In this document: piece after piece, positions 1-11,798 of the stretch
Numbering within the stretch: position 1 is the stretch's first letter
Layout: each line of letters opens with the position of its first letter
Source of the DNA: Lonicera japonica
Lineage: Eukaryota > Streptophyta > Magnoliopsida > Dipsacales > Caprifoliaceae
NCBI GenBank assembly: GCA_021464415.1
Contig: CM038470.1
Coordinates: forward strand, 25,011,601 to 25,075,600
Direction of reading: 5' to 3'
Length of the DNA stretch: 64,000 bases
Notes under the pieces: model-generated
What the model saw: the letters and a program-made list of their open reading frames with translations, nothing else
Told to the model about the DNA's origin: nothing
Database searches by the model: none
Made by a program: the position numbers and the translations under genes

Positions 1-125
1 CTTCCATAACACTTTTGCCCAGCTGCAAAAGTACTTTTGCACTTTTCCGGCTGAGGTGCAAAAGTGCTTTTGCACCTTTCCAGCTTGCATATATTTGTAA
101 CATAGATTGCAAGCCAAAGACAACA
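1..125 (-). repeat. 3' LTR of the copia element (partial)
   Basis: This stretch matches the outer part of the LTR at 4441-5095, including the runs of a TGCAAAAG...CTTTTGCA motif. It ends in ...ACAACA, the complement of the LTR start TGTTGT, directly next to the polypurine tract. The rest lies left of the window. Confidence 0.9.
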
Positions 126-136
126 GTCTCCACCTT
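126..136 (-). other. Polypurine tract of the copia element
   Basis: On the minus strand the sequence AAGGTGGAGAC directly precedes the LTR start TGTTGT. This is the usual plus-strand priming site of plant copia elements. Confidence 0.75.
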
Positions 137-234
137 GGCGAGTAATCTCAAGTCAATTTCGATTGCTTCACCTCGGGATAAGAACCGTGCATCCCCTTAG
201 AGATTATCCAGACACCTCCAAAGTCAAACCCTCA

Positions 235-3200
235 TCTGTCAACATGAAGTAAGATTAAAAAGCTTTAAGCAATGCCTAAACTTCTCTGAGGTTACCGGCT
301 TTGTGAGCATATCGGCCGCATTATCATCCGTATTCACCTTTTCTAGGACAACTTTCCCGGAATTCACCCAATCCTGAACTTAGTGATACCGTACATCAAT
401 GTGCTTCGTACGAGCATGATACACTTGATTCTTAGCCAAGTAAAGCGCACTTTAACTATCACACCGTAGCAAAATACTCTCATACTTCAAGCACAACTCG
501 CTCACTAAGCCTTTCAACCATATCGCCTCATTCGATGCCTCCATGAGTGCCATATACTATGCCTCTGTCGTAGACAAAGCACTCATTGCTTGTAGCATAA
601 ATCTCTATGAAACCGGCCCATTTGCCAAATTGAACACATAACCCGCGGTGGACCTTTTTTTATCAAGATCTCCCGCATAATCAGAATTCACGAATCCCGC
701 GACACTATCAACCCCATCTTTTTGCTCAAACACTATACCCAAGGACTTGGTACCCTGTAAATATCGAAGAACCCATTTAATCGCATTCCAATACTCTTTA
801 CCCGGATTCAACATATACCTACTAATCATTCCAACTGCGTGAGCTAGATCCGGCCTTGTACACATCATAGCATACATAAGACAACTAACCGCGCAAGCAT
901 ACGGCGTTATCGATATCTCAGCACACTCATCAAAAGAGGAAGGACATTACTTTGCGGCAAAGCAAAATGAGAAGCTAACTGAGTAGAAATCGGCTTCGCA
1001 CTTGACATATCAAATTTCTTAATGACATGAGAAATATACTTCTTTTGCGAAAGCCACAACTTGCTTACCTTTCTATCTCTCTGAATCTCCATACCAAGGA
1101 TTTTTTGTGCGGCTCCAAGATCCTTCATGTCAAATTTTCGGCCCAATTATACTTTGAGCTCCTTCACCTTTGACATATCTCGACATGTTATAAGCATATC
1201 ATCCACATAAAGCATCAATAAGATAAACGAGCAATCATCAAAGTTTCGAACATAGGCACAATGATCACTATCACACAGACGATAACTAATTCGTAACATG
1301 AATGAGTCAAACCGTAGGTACCATTGTTTTGGCGATTGCTTTAGTTCATACAAGGATTTTTTAAGCCGATAAATAATTGTTTTCTTACCTACTTCCTTGA
1401 ATCCTCCCGGTTGTGCCAGGTAAATCGTCTCTTTCAAATCACCATAAAAAAAGCCGTCTTTACATTCATTTGCTCAAGCTCCAAGTCAAATTGAGCTACC
1501 ATAGCAAACAAAACCCGTATCGAAGTGTGTCCACAATCGAAAAAAAAATCTCATCATAATCAACCCCTTTCTTTTGAGAAAAACCCTTTGCTACTAACCG
1601 TGCCTTGAATTTCGATACTTCATTTTTGTTGATTGCTTTTTTCTTCCTAAATACTCATTTAGAACCAACAATGCTCCGCTCCTTGGGCCTAGGAACCAAA
1701 TCCCAAACGGAATTCATTCGTAAAGCCTCAATCTCCTCTACCATAACACCTATTCAACTATCTTTGTCTTCGACACTTCTGCCTTCTTTATAACTAGTTG
1801 GATCACCCTCACTTGTAATAAGGGTATAGTTGACTTCGTTTTCTCAACCAAACTTAGAGGGTGGTTTGATTGCCCGTCGTGGTATATCTCGTGCTATCAA
1901 TGGTTTTAGCTCCACCTCTTGAGGTTGCTCCACCTCACCCGGTCTTTTCTCGGATTCCTCTTCCTCTAGCTCTATTTCACCCAGTCTTTTCTCGGATTCC
2001 TCCTCCTCTAGATCCATTTCAACCGCGTCGTCATTGGATTGAATTTTATGAGAATCATCTCTACTATTGTTTGAAGATGCTCCACCACTTCTGCTAACCA
2101 ACGAACTTGGAACTAAAATTAAAATCTTAACCGTATTAAGCCCACCGTTATCATTGATCTCTTGGTATTCCCGTTTCTTAAGCATAGCCCCCTCATCAAA
2201 TGTCACATCCCGACTAAACAAAATATTTCTCGCTACCGGATCTCAAAACTTGAACCCTTTCACATCTCCCCCAAAATCGAGAAAGATATATCGGTGAGCC
2301 TTCGGGTCATTCTTTGATATCTCATCGTCAGGAATATGAGCATATACCGGGCAACCGAATACTTTTAACTTAGAGTAGTCCACTTCTCGCTCCGACCATA
2401 CTTCTTCTGGGCATTTCAAACCAAAATTCATATTCGGTGACTTGTTGACCAAGTAAACGTCATGATTAACACAAGTTGCCCAAAATATTTTCGGCAAACC
2501 CGCATGAATCCTCATTTTTCTCGCCCTATCCATAATGGTACGGTTCATTCTCTCCGCAACTCCATTTTGTTGTGGAGTTTTCTTCAAGATAAAGTGCCTT
2601 TTGATACCGGCATTCTTGGAAAACTTCAAGAATTCTCCATTTTTATACTTCCCTCCGTTGTCACTTCTTAAATACTTTACTTTATGATCCGTTTGATTTT
2701 TCACCATGGCCTTCCACTCCTTGAATTTTCTGGAAACCTCAGATTTTTTCCTTAAGTAGTAAACCTAGACTCGACGTGAATAATCATCAACACATGTCAT
2801 AAAATATTTGAAACCGCCCAACGAAACTACCTCTAAAGAGCCACACACATCGGAGTGAATATAATCAAGCATACATCGACTTTTGTGTTCCGCCGTATGA
2901 AATTGAACTCTAGTTTGCTTGCCCATCACATAATACTTGTAGAAATTGAGCTTGCACCTATAGATCCTCTTCAACAATTTTTGTCAATGAAGCTTCTCTA
3001 TGTCCCGTTGGCTCATGTGCCATAACAAAAGCTCATCACCTTCCGCTCCTGTGAAAATCGCCGCTCCACCAACTACCGTGTTTTCTTTCAACCTATAAAG
3101 GTTGTTTGGTGACTTTGTGGCGCGCAAAATCACCATTGATCCCTTCATCACCTTTATAACCCTGTCTTCGGCTTGAATCACACACTCTTTTGAATCAAGC

Positions 3201-3469
3201 GTGTCTAAGGAGATCAAATTCTTCTTGAGAGCGGGTACGTTTCTAACATCACTTAGCGTGCGAGTCACGCCACCCCACATCTTTATTTTTACCGTGCCAA
3301 TACCAACAACTTTGCATGTAGCATCGTTGCCCATGAAGATTTTCATTCTATTACATTTCGTGTAATCAACGAACCAATTACGATTCGGACACATGTGATA
3401 GGAGCATCCAGAATCAAGAATCCACCCACTACTTTGATCCGCTAAAAAATAAGTAAGAACATCGGTGTT
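235..3469 (-). pseudogene. Degenerate copia pol: protease, integrase, reverse transcriptase, RNase H
   Basis: The protease motif DSG is at 3415-3407 in the context WILDSGCSYHMC. The pre-integrase zinc-binding segment runs from about 3020 to 2880. The integrase core follows (2860-2240) with catalytic residues in IHSDV, LRSDNGG and NGVAERMN. A charged linker lies at 2221-1844. Reverse transcriptase spans about 1790-900 and keeps LYVDDML near 1216. RNase H follows at 877-240 with TRPDLAHAVG, TKHIDVRYH and a DMLTKP-like tail. Stops and frame changes split it into at least eight open pieces (breaks near 2980, 2764, 2242, 1440 and 1147, and several below 605). It cannot make a full polyprotein. The family assignment is firm; the lineage is inferred from motif wording. 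Confidence 0.92.
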
Positions 3470-4273
3470 AACCTATTCAGTCGTAACTCCCGCAACCTCT
3501 CTTGGCGCGTCCGCCTTCTTACCTTTTAGTTCTGAGCAATTCTTCTTGATGTGACCTACCTTGTGACATTTAAAGCACTCCCAATTACTTCAATCTCGTG
3601 ATTGAGACCGACTCGTGCCTCTATTCTTGGCACCCCGTGACATTGACCGCCCACTTCGTTCACCATTACCACTCTTGGCAACTAAGCCCTCACTTGATGA
3701 AAAGCTTGCCCCGTTACCTCCCTTTTTTATGGCCACGTGCGATTGAAAGTCCTTAACAACCTCATTAAATTTGAGCGTTGTCTTTTCAAATATCAACGTG
3801 GTAACAAAATGATCATAAGAGTCCAGCAATGAAACAAGTAACAATAAGGCGCGGTCCTCCTCATCAAATGCAACATCAATTCTCTCAAGGTCATGCACTA
3901 TTACCTTGAAGACATTGATGTGCTTGTTCAAATATTGCCCCTCCTTCATTTCCAACTTGAAAAGTTGCTTCTTGAGGTTCAACTTGTTGGACATAGACTT
4001 CCTTATGTACATCCCTTTCATCCTAGTCCACATATCCTTTGCATTCTTCTTCGACATCAAGTTTCTCAACACTTCGTCGGTCACATGCATCTCTATAGCG
4101 GACATAAATTTTTTATCAATCTCATTCCATTGGTCTTCGAACATATCTTGCGGTTTTTTCTCAAGTCCAAGCAATGCAACTTACAAATTCGAATGGACAA
4201 GTACCCCCCGCATTCGTCTTTGCCAAAAATTGAAATTGATAACCTCGTCATAAGGCTTTATCTTAACCTCCAT
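3470..4273 (-). pseudogene. Degenerate copia gag with CCHC zinc knuckle
   Basis: The likely start is the ATG at 4273, in frame with the downstream block. Codon 31 is a TAA stop (4183-4181) in the middle of the N-terminal retrotransposon gag domain. The conserved region then stays open to 3590 and ends in a basic Arg/Ser-rich stretch. A TGA interrupts it there, and the same frame continues into a CCHC knuckle (ECFKCHKVGHIKKNC, about 3581-3537). A TAG near 3473 ends this segment. The protein would form the capsid-like particle and bind RNA. Two stops mean it is dead unless read through. Confidence 0.9.
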
Positions 4274-4423
4274 AGTGCTCCCAACACCTACAATGGTAGA
4301 AGAACTAGCTTGTGTTATAACAACTCCGGTTTGAGTCCCTTTGGCCATTTATCAAACACTTGGCGCACAAACCTTACACCTAATAGCCAAACCTTGATAC
4401 CAAACACTAGGCACCAACCATAT

Positions 4424-4435
4424 CTTCTGATACCA
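4424..4435 (-). other. Primer binding site (initiator tRNA-Met) of the copia element
   Basis: The minus strand reads TGGTATCAGAAG, matching the complement of the plant initiator tRNA-Met 3' end except at the last two bases. It lies 5 nt inside the LTR boundary at 4441. Confidence 0.88.
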
Positions 4436-4440
4436 CTTAT

Positions 4441-5095
4441 TGTGAATGTGGGAACAATTTCCAAGTCCCAATCCATAAATATACCCGAGAAATCCCTTTC
4501 GAAAATTTCCACAAATACTTGGCGGGCGAAAACTGACAAGCAATAGGATCTTAGTTCAAACCAAGAATGGCCAACACAATCACAAGCAACTATGGATAAA
4601 AGATAAAGAATAACAAGAATCAAATGCAAATCAAAGAGGAAAAACACACCAGAGATAATGTGGAACCCTTCGGGTTTTTCCACTTGGAAGGGGAGCAACT
4701 TTATTGATCAACTAAGAATTTACACCAACTCTCTCTTAATAATCCTCACTCAAATCAATGGAACAAACCTCAAAAGATTACTCTTTCAAACACTAGCTAA
4801 ACCCTAGCTAACCTCTCATAAGAAATATCACTCTTGTAAGAACAAGTATCTCTTTCTCATTCTTGCAAATGCACCTCCCTACAAATAGAAATAAACCTAT
4901 ATATTTATACTAAGTGAAAAAATAAACCTAAAAGACTTTACTCGCTGAACTGCAAAAGTGCTTTTGCACCTTTCCAGAACACTTTTGCCCAGCTGCAAAG
5001 TGCTTTTGCACCTTTTCAGCTGAGGTGCAAAAGAGCTTTTGCATCTTTCCAGCTTGCACCATATTTGTAACCTAAATTACAAGCCAAACACAACA
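4441..5095 (-). repeat. 5' LTR of the copia element (655 bp)
   Basis: In plus-strand reading it begins TGTGAATG and ends ACAACA. The outer end matches the partial LTR at 1-125, and the inner end abuts the primer site. The part at 4938-5065 holds several near-palindromes built on TGCAAAAG and CTTTTGCA arms. Confidence 0.88.
4897..4910 (-). promoter_or_regulatory. Putative TATA box in the copia LTR
   Basis: The minus strand reads TATAAATATATAGG, a good plant TATA match about 190 nt from the LTR start, where U3 promoters lie. Activity cannot be judged. Confidence 0.45.
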
Positions 5096-6080
5096 CACAA
5101 TAATATATATATATATATATTGTTGCACTATATAGAGATACAGTAAATATTGAGAAATGATAGATACCCAGTTGAGACTACATCCTAAAAAAATATTAGA
5201 ACTCAAGAACATCGTCATCTTTTTTCAAAGATGAATCTTTTTATCATATTCAATATTTTCTAAAAAGGTAAAAAGAGAGAAATTATTCCTATTACCAGAA
5301 AAAGCATGTAAACCAATAACGTACATGTTGTTCTTTAGCCAGATGGCATGTAATTTTCAATTCTATATGTAGTTCATAAAGGAAACAAAGTATGATATAA
5401 GCTAGATATAGCTCCAAAACAAAAACAAATGCATCAAAACAAAATTTCACAGAAATGGCATTTAAGATTAGTGTACGAAAGAATCTCTTTAGGAATTTCA
5501 TGTTCCAAAATTTAATAATCCTCTTGTTTAATAATGATTCCATGTTCCAAAAAAGAAAAAAACAAGTTATGTTCAATTTCCATAAACATTCCTTTGTTTA
5601 ATTAAAATGAAAGACTTTTAGGATATAGTCCTTATAATTAATTTTAAAGGATGTGATCTTTGAAATCAGACACTTACATTATCTGTCATGCTGTCGCACA
5701 CTAACTGGTTATAGTAACAAGTAACTAGTTAGTGTAATCAAATTCTATGCAATTCTTATTCGAGGCAACTCAATTTTAGGGAGAAAGCATTTAAAGGTGT
5801 TTGATTGCCTTTATTTTCTACGTGAAAAATATGTATTTTCTCCTTATAATCTTAACATATTTTTTGTTTATTGGTGTCTTGATTGCACACTTTTTACTTA
5901 TAATTGAATATTTTTGCCTTTTAATCATTTAAAACTTTACCTAAAATTAAGTGCCAATTTTTAATCATTTGGAGAGTTCTCATCTTTTGGGATTTGATTG
6001 CTCACATTTTTTTTTTACACATTTTAGCCGTTTTGGTACCATGGAACTATAACTAGTATTAGAATTGTGGGATAAAAACA
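5096..6080. other. AT-rich spacer, no gene seen
   Basis: There is a short AT microsatellite at 5103-5120 and a small inverted repeat at 5699-5737 (arms around CTAACT and AGTTAG). The open frame at 5292-5576 on the minus strand has no recognisable domain and a composition expected by chance. Confidence 0.6.
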
Positions 6081-6470
6081 TGAAAAATCTTTAAGTTTGA
6101 GTTTACTTGCAATATTATCCCTGATGTTTAAAAACATGCAATCCTTCCCTTAAAGTTGCGATTTAGCTACAATATTGCTCCTGTAGCAAACGGAGGTTAC
6201 AAAAAACTGAGTTGGCAGCCTACGTGGCACGTATTTTGACACAGGTGGATATTGAATCAACAACAATCCGAGATAAAAAAATAAAATGAACCCTGAAGTT
6301 TAACTTCGCTTGTAATGTTACCCTTGATGTTCCAATTTGTCAATCCTTCACTTGAAGTTGCTTATTCCGTTGTAATCTTCCCCTTAAGCCAAACGGACGT
6401 GATGGAAAGTTTACATAGCTATCATATTACTGACTTGGCAAGTGCACGACACTTGTATTTTTTTAAAAAA
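6081..6470. repeat. Two diverged direct copies of a transposon-end-like sequence
   Basis: 6081-6260 and 6285-6450 are diverged copies of the same text. Each has phrases such as 'gatgtt', 'caatccttc', 'aagttgc' and 'aaacgga' in the same order, followed by a run of TACGTGG or TTGGCA. The wording resembles long terminal inverted repeats of plant MULEs, but no opposing end or target duplication was found. Class is uncertain. Confidence 0.5.
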
Positions 6471-6500
6471 AACATTAAAATATAATACTACTAGTTCTAC

Positions 6501-7799
6501 TAGAATACTACTAAATCACAAGCAATTATACTAATTAATTTATTACTAAACATACCATATGTGTTTAGGCATATGTAGTTTTTATGCAATTATCCTAAAG
6601 TTTGATAATTTTACAAATTTTGTTTAATTGACAAATAACTAACGTAGATAAGCAAAATTAACAACATACCAAATACAAAAAAATAAAATAAAAAAGGAAG
6701 GTGCTCTTGGACCTCTATTAGAATACTACTAAATCACAAGCAATTATATTAATTAATTAACTACTAAACATATCACAATGTAATTTAGGCCTATGTAGTT
6801 TTTATGCAATTATCCTAAAGTTTGATAATTCTACAAATTTTGTTTAGTTGACAAATAACTAACCTTAAGAAGCAAAAATTCACAACATGCCAAATATAAA
6901 AAATAAAACAAAAAGGAAGGTGCTCTTGAATCTCTACTAGAATACTACTAAATCACAAGCAATTATACTAATTAATTAATTACTAAACATACCACATGTA
7001 TTTAGGCATATGTAGTTTTTATGCAATTATCCTAAAAATTGATAATTCTACAAATTTTGTTTAATTGACAAATAACTTAACATAGAGAAGCAAAATAAAC
7101 AACATACCAAATACACAAAAATAAAATAAAAATGAAGGCGCTCTTGAATCTCTCTAGAATACTACTATATCACAAGCAATTATATTAATTAATTAATTAC
7201 TAAACATACCACGTATTTATGGCATATGTAGTTTTTATGCAATTATCCTAAAATTTGATAATTCTTCAAATTTTGTTTAATTGACAAATAGCTTACCTAG
7301 AGAAGCAAAATAAACAACATACCAAACACACAAAAATAAAATAAAAAATGAAGGTGCTCTTGGATCTCTACTAGAATATTACTAAATCACAATCAATTAT
7401 ACTAATTAATTAATTAATTACTAAACATACCACGCGCATTTAAGCATATGTAGTTTTTATGCAACTATCCTAAAGTTTGATAATTCTACAAATTTTGTTT
7501 AATTGACAAATAACTAACCTAGAAAAGGAAAATTAACAACATACCAAATATACAAAAATAAAATAAAAAATGAAGGTGTTCTTGGATCTCTTCTAGAATA
7601 CTAATAAATCACAAGCAATTATACTAATAAATTAATTAATTACTAAACATACCACATGTATTTTGGCATATGTAATTTTTGGGCAATTATCCTAAAGTTT
7701 GATAACTCTACAAATTTTATTTAAGTGACAAATAACTAACATAGAGAAGCAAAATTAACATCATACTAAATACAAATACAAAAAAATAAAATAAAAAAT
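6501..7799. repeat. Tandem array, six units of about 218 bp
   Basis: The phrase TAGAATACTACTAAATC recurs, slightly diverged, at 6501, 6719, 6938, 7155, 7372 and 7594, giving periods of 217-222 bp. Each unit holds AATTAATTAATTACTAAACA, a TTTTTATGCAATTATCC block and ends in GAAGGTGCTCTTGG. The units are highly similar and without coding capacity. The last unit is split by the MULE: its final bases (GAAGGTGCTCTTGG) reappear right after the MULE at 19113-19126. Confidence 0.93.
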
Positions 7800-7800
7800 A

Positions 7801-7981
7801 GGGTCAACTACAAAAAAGTACAATGTACTTACACCATTTTTGCAACTTTGACAATATACTTATTTTTTTTAAATTAACAACCAACTTATTATTTGGTTTC
7901 ATTTAATACAACCGTTAAGTGGGAGAAATAACGACGTTACCAACTAATTACGTGGCAATATAATCAGCAAATTATAATACA
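7801..7981. repeat. Left terminal inverted repeat of the MULE
   Basis: 181 bp, matching the reverse complement of 18917-19097 with scattered substitutions. It includes a shared block GTTAAGTGGGAGAAATAACG. Confidence 0.93.
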
Positions 7982-8356
7982 TGGTGAAAATTATGTTTTA
8001 AAAAAAAGGCAAAGAAAATTTGTATCACGTGCAACGCAAGGTGATAATCTCTTCACCCAAAGCCAAGTTGTCTAAAAAATATCGGATTGAAAGAATAGTT
8101 AAAGAGAGAAAGAGATAAAGAAGAAATTCCCTAAATCAAAGAACCCTAGTGAAATCGACAAAAAAGGGTCTCTGAAATACACAAGAAAAATCTGCAAAAG
8201 TGTGATGACGAGTCTCGACTCATGTAAAATCGAGACCCCAAGTATACAATTTTTTTTAGATATAAGGGTTTTTATTGATAAAATCGAAACCCGTTTCCAG
8301 TAAAATGATGTACTTTTTCTGTGATTGTTGTATAGTGGTCCCATAAACAAATTTTT

Positions 8357-9028
8357 TTTTTAGAAATTAGGTAGAAGGGCTTATTATACATTGATTTTTA
8401 CCAAAAATCCAATGAATAATATTTTTTTGAATGAAGGGCCTATTTTTAATTAGTAATTAGTGTAAGAGGCCTATTTTGTTTTATATTTTAAATGAATGTA
8501 TTTGAATAAATTTAAATATCATTTAATTAATAAAAACATGTTATATATTACCTAAATTACCCCCTCTTTATGAAATTTGCATAAAAAATATGAATATTGC
8601 AATGAAATATGGACTGCAATATGAACTTTGCACTAGAAATATGGACTGAAAAGTTCAAATTGCAGTAAAATATGGACTGCAATATGAACTTTGCACCAAA
8701 AATATGGACTGCAAAGTTCATATTGCAGTAAAATATGGACTGCAAAGTTCATATTGCAGTAAAATATAGACTGCAAAGTTCATATTGCAGTGAAATATAA
8801 ACTGTAAAGTTCATATTGCAATCCATATTTTAATGCATATTGGTATTTTTTAGTTTATTTTAAGGGTTGGGATGTCATTTTATAATGAAAAAAAAGACAC
8901 ATGTCATATTATCAATAAAATAAAAAATAGGCCCTTTATTTAAAAAAAATTATTCCTTGACTTTAGTGTGAAAATATTTCTCTAATAAGCCCTTTTTTTT
9001 AATTGCCCCAAATTTTTTTTGCCTAGTT
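8357..9028. mobile_element. Foldback/MITE-like element with internal ~60-bp satellite
   Basis: The left end (AGGGCTTATTA... TGAATGAAGGGCCTATTTTT) is repeated in inverted form at the right (8930-9000), giving diverged inverted repeats of about 75 bp. Between them (8590-8825) an ATGGACTGCAAAGTTCATAT-type unit is repeated several times; the unit is itself an inverted repeat (ACTGCAA...TTGCAGT). It lies within the 5' part of the MULE, upstream of its transposase. A diverged relative is at 21236-21785. No clear target duplication was found, so the class is uncertain. Confidence 0.65.
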
Positions 9029-10729
9029 TGCTGGGTATTATGGGAACGTTATTGCTTTGTAGCTTGTGTTGGTGGTTCTTTATTACTTTTGTGCTGGATT
9101 TGTAGGGTATAAGGCAGTGGTTCCATTGGGGGTATTGTTTTATTACTTGGTTTGGTGGGTTTGTACTACTTTGCTATTTTTTTTTTTTGCATGTGAAATA
9201 TTTTACTGTATCTTTGCATGTAGTCCCCCTTTAAGTGTTAATTATTAGTGGTTTTGTTTGCATGCAGTACACTTTACCCTACATTTGCATCATGGGGGTA
9301 GATTTTTCAATATGATGTGTTTGTGTTACAGTGGGTGTGAAGTGAAATTCTATTACTATTTAAATCCTGATAGAATGTCATACTTTGAGTTGAAGAAAAT
9401 TGTAGAAGGGATTAGGGTACAAAAATGTGGCGAAATTGTTCTATAAAGTCCCTAAGAAGAGTTAAGAAAAATGGTTTGAGGTTTATAAATGATGATAAGG
9501 ACATATCAAATATGTTAGGATTTATAAAAATCAGTGGGGGTATAGAGGGTGATGGTCCTGTTACTGAGAATGTACCTCTCAGTACTGGTGAGGGTGATGG
9601 TAGTGAGAATGTAGGTACTGGTAGTAAGGAGGGTGATGGTGGTAAGAATGTAGGTATTGGTACTAAGGAGGGTGATGACTTATTTGTAGGGAATGATGAA
9701 GAAAGTGATACAAATAGTCTTGATTACATCAGTGATGATGAAGAAATGATAAACATTAGGAAAAAAAAACTTCTTAGAATATGTAAGTTTATTCTAGATG
9801 AGATTGGGGAAGGGGATAACCTTCACAATATTGGGGGTTCCAAGAAGGGTGGTAATGGGAAGTTGGTTCTAACTGTTGATGGAGGGTGGTAAGGGGAAGT
9901 CGGTTCTAATTATTAAGGAGGGTGGTAAGTGGGGAACATCCTAATATAAATGAATAATGAGTATGACAGTGATGATGCAACATCTGATGAGTATTACAGC
10001 CCAGAATCTAATGATGGTGAATATGGCATTAAATTTAAACCAAATTTTCTGCTTTTAATTCTAAACTTAGCAAAGGTTGGCATAAACAAGTTAAAGGCTT
10101 GAAATTTGTAAACCTTGAACAATTTAAAGAATGCTTAAGAAATTATGCAGTGGCTAAGGGTTTTCCAATAAAGTTTGAACAGAAGTAGTAAGGCACCACT
10201 TGTTTGCTATTTGTGCTTAATGGTTGTCCTTTTAGGTTATGGGCTAGTTATATGCAAAATGAGGATAGTTTTTAGATTAAGTCACTAAACAATGTCCACA
10301 AATATGTTAGAAATTTCAAGAGCAAACTTGTTATTTCAAAATGGCTTGTAAAGAAATACCATAAGAAAGTTACCTCTATCCCTAATTGGAAGTTGAAGGA
10401 CTTTAAAGTAGATGTTCTAGAAAAATACTCAGTTGATGTGTCAATATCACAATGTTTTAGAGCAAAGAAAAAGGCATTAGGTGAGATAGAATACTCTTTG
10501 GTGGAACATTATACAAAAGTTTGGGACTATGTTAGAGAGATGTTGAGGTCTAACCCTGGTAGTACTATGAAAGTAAAATTTGATAGGTCTAACCCTACCA
10601 AAAATCACACTTATTGAGAATGTAGGTCTATTTTGATGCATTGAAAAAGGGGTGGATTGTAGCCTATAGACCAATCATAAGTTTGGATGGTTGTTTTTTA
10701 AAAGGTTTCTGTTGTGGTGAGTTGCTAGT

Positions 10730-11602
10730 TGTGAGAATCCGGACCTCCGACCCGAGAGGAATTCTCGTTCTCAGTTTTTTTTGTTTTGGAGGAAAACGTG
10801 TTTTGTAGAGTCGCCAGTTTGTTTTTCGAGAAAACAAACAAAAGATCGTATAAAAGACAATTCAATAGTGAACTATCTTTCATACGTTTGAAACCATAGA
10901 TTGATTGAAAACTTACTTTGCTAGGCTTCGGGAACTATATTACGAATTGGGAAGGTGTTAGGCACCCAATTCGCCCTTTCGGTCTCTTAATGGATCATGT
11001 ATTTATTTTTCATTTTGGACATCTTGCAAATAGTTTGAATAGTTTTCAGAATAGTCCTTTCTGGATAAATTTAGTTTAAAATTGTATTTTGAAATCAGAC
11101 TCGAGCTTTGCGAGCGTTTACGTATTCATTCGTAGAATGAAATCAGAGTCTCGTAGTTCCATTTATTTGAAAACTGTTTTGTATTTTAGTTGGTTTTGAA
11201 AATGTGTCAAAACAAATTTTAGTTTTCTTGTAAAACTTAGAAAAGACTAGTTTTGAAAACAATGAACTTCTTTGCAAGTTATCTAATTTTCTGTATTAAA
11301 ACTGTATAAAAATGAAGTATTAAAATTCAGGTGAGTTATAGAAATGTGTACCTGAGGCGCTTGAAGAAGACCGAGGATTGCTTACTTGCTTTTTTCTCTC
11401 TCTAGACTTTTTGGCTATTAAAAAACTCTCTCTCTAGAATTTTCTCTCTTTAAAAAAACTCTTTCTAATGATCTTGGTAGATTCCTGACACGCTCAAAAA
11501 TCAGAGTTTTTCTTAACGGTTTTTCTATATGCATGATGACTCAAGACTTGATATGAAACGTTTGTTAGGTTCACTCGAGAGTCGTGGATTGGGGTGTTCA
11601 CA
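10730..11602 (+). mobile_element. Solo LTR (873 bp) inserted in the MULE transposase
   Basis: It begins TGTGAGAATCC and ends GTTCACA, flanked by CTAGT (10725-10729) and CTAGC (11603-11607), a 5-bp target duplication with one change. Deleting it rejoins the transposase reading GELL to LAAVGRDENN. It contains a phrase around GGTGTTAGGCACCC and one around TCGCCAG that plant LTRs often carry. There is no coding capacity. A second copy lies in inverted orientation at 46028-47015. Whether it is a solo LTR or a small retroelement is inferred. Confidence 0.8.
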
Positions 11603-11798
11603 CTAGCAGCAGTAGGAAGGGATGAGAACAACCATATTTACCCTATGCTAATATGAGAAAGTAGCCAAATTATAGTGGTGGAAAACTTAAGTCATCTCGG
11701 ATATTGACAAGCCTACAAGTATGGAACACCAGCTGAGTTTGATAATGTAATGCTTGAGATTAATGCTATTTCACTAGATTCCCATATATACCTAATGG

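Larger units (their letters stand above)
1..5095 (-). mobile_element. Ty1/copia LTR retrotransposon, Tnt1-like, decayed, cut by window edge
   Basis: Reading the minus strand from 5095 downward gives LTR, tRNA-Met primer site, gag with a zinc knuckle, aspartic protease, integrase, reverse transcriptase, RNase H, polypurine tract and the start of the second LTR. Integrase before reverse transcriptase is the Ty1/copia order, and the motif wording resembles the tobacco Tnt1 (Tork) group. The coding region has many in-frame stops and frame changes, so it is not autonomous. The distal LTR and the left target duplication lie outside the window. The five bases after the right LTR (5096-5100, cacaa) would be one target-site copy. 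Confidence 0.95.

Noticed and set aside
4315..4698. 127-aa hydrophobic frame in the copia 5' region
   Set aside because: It crosses the primer site and the LTR boundary and has no domain.
9425..9892. 155-aa acidic frame as a stand-alone gene
   Set aside because: It begins with GLRFINDDKDISNML, which continues the MULE transposase N-terminal domain after a frameshift.
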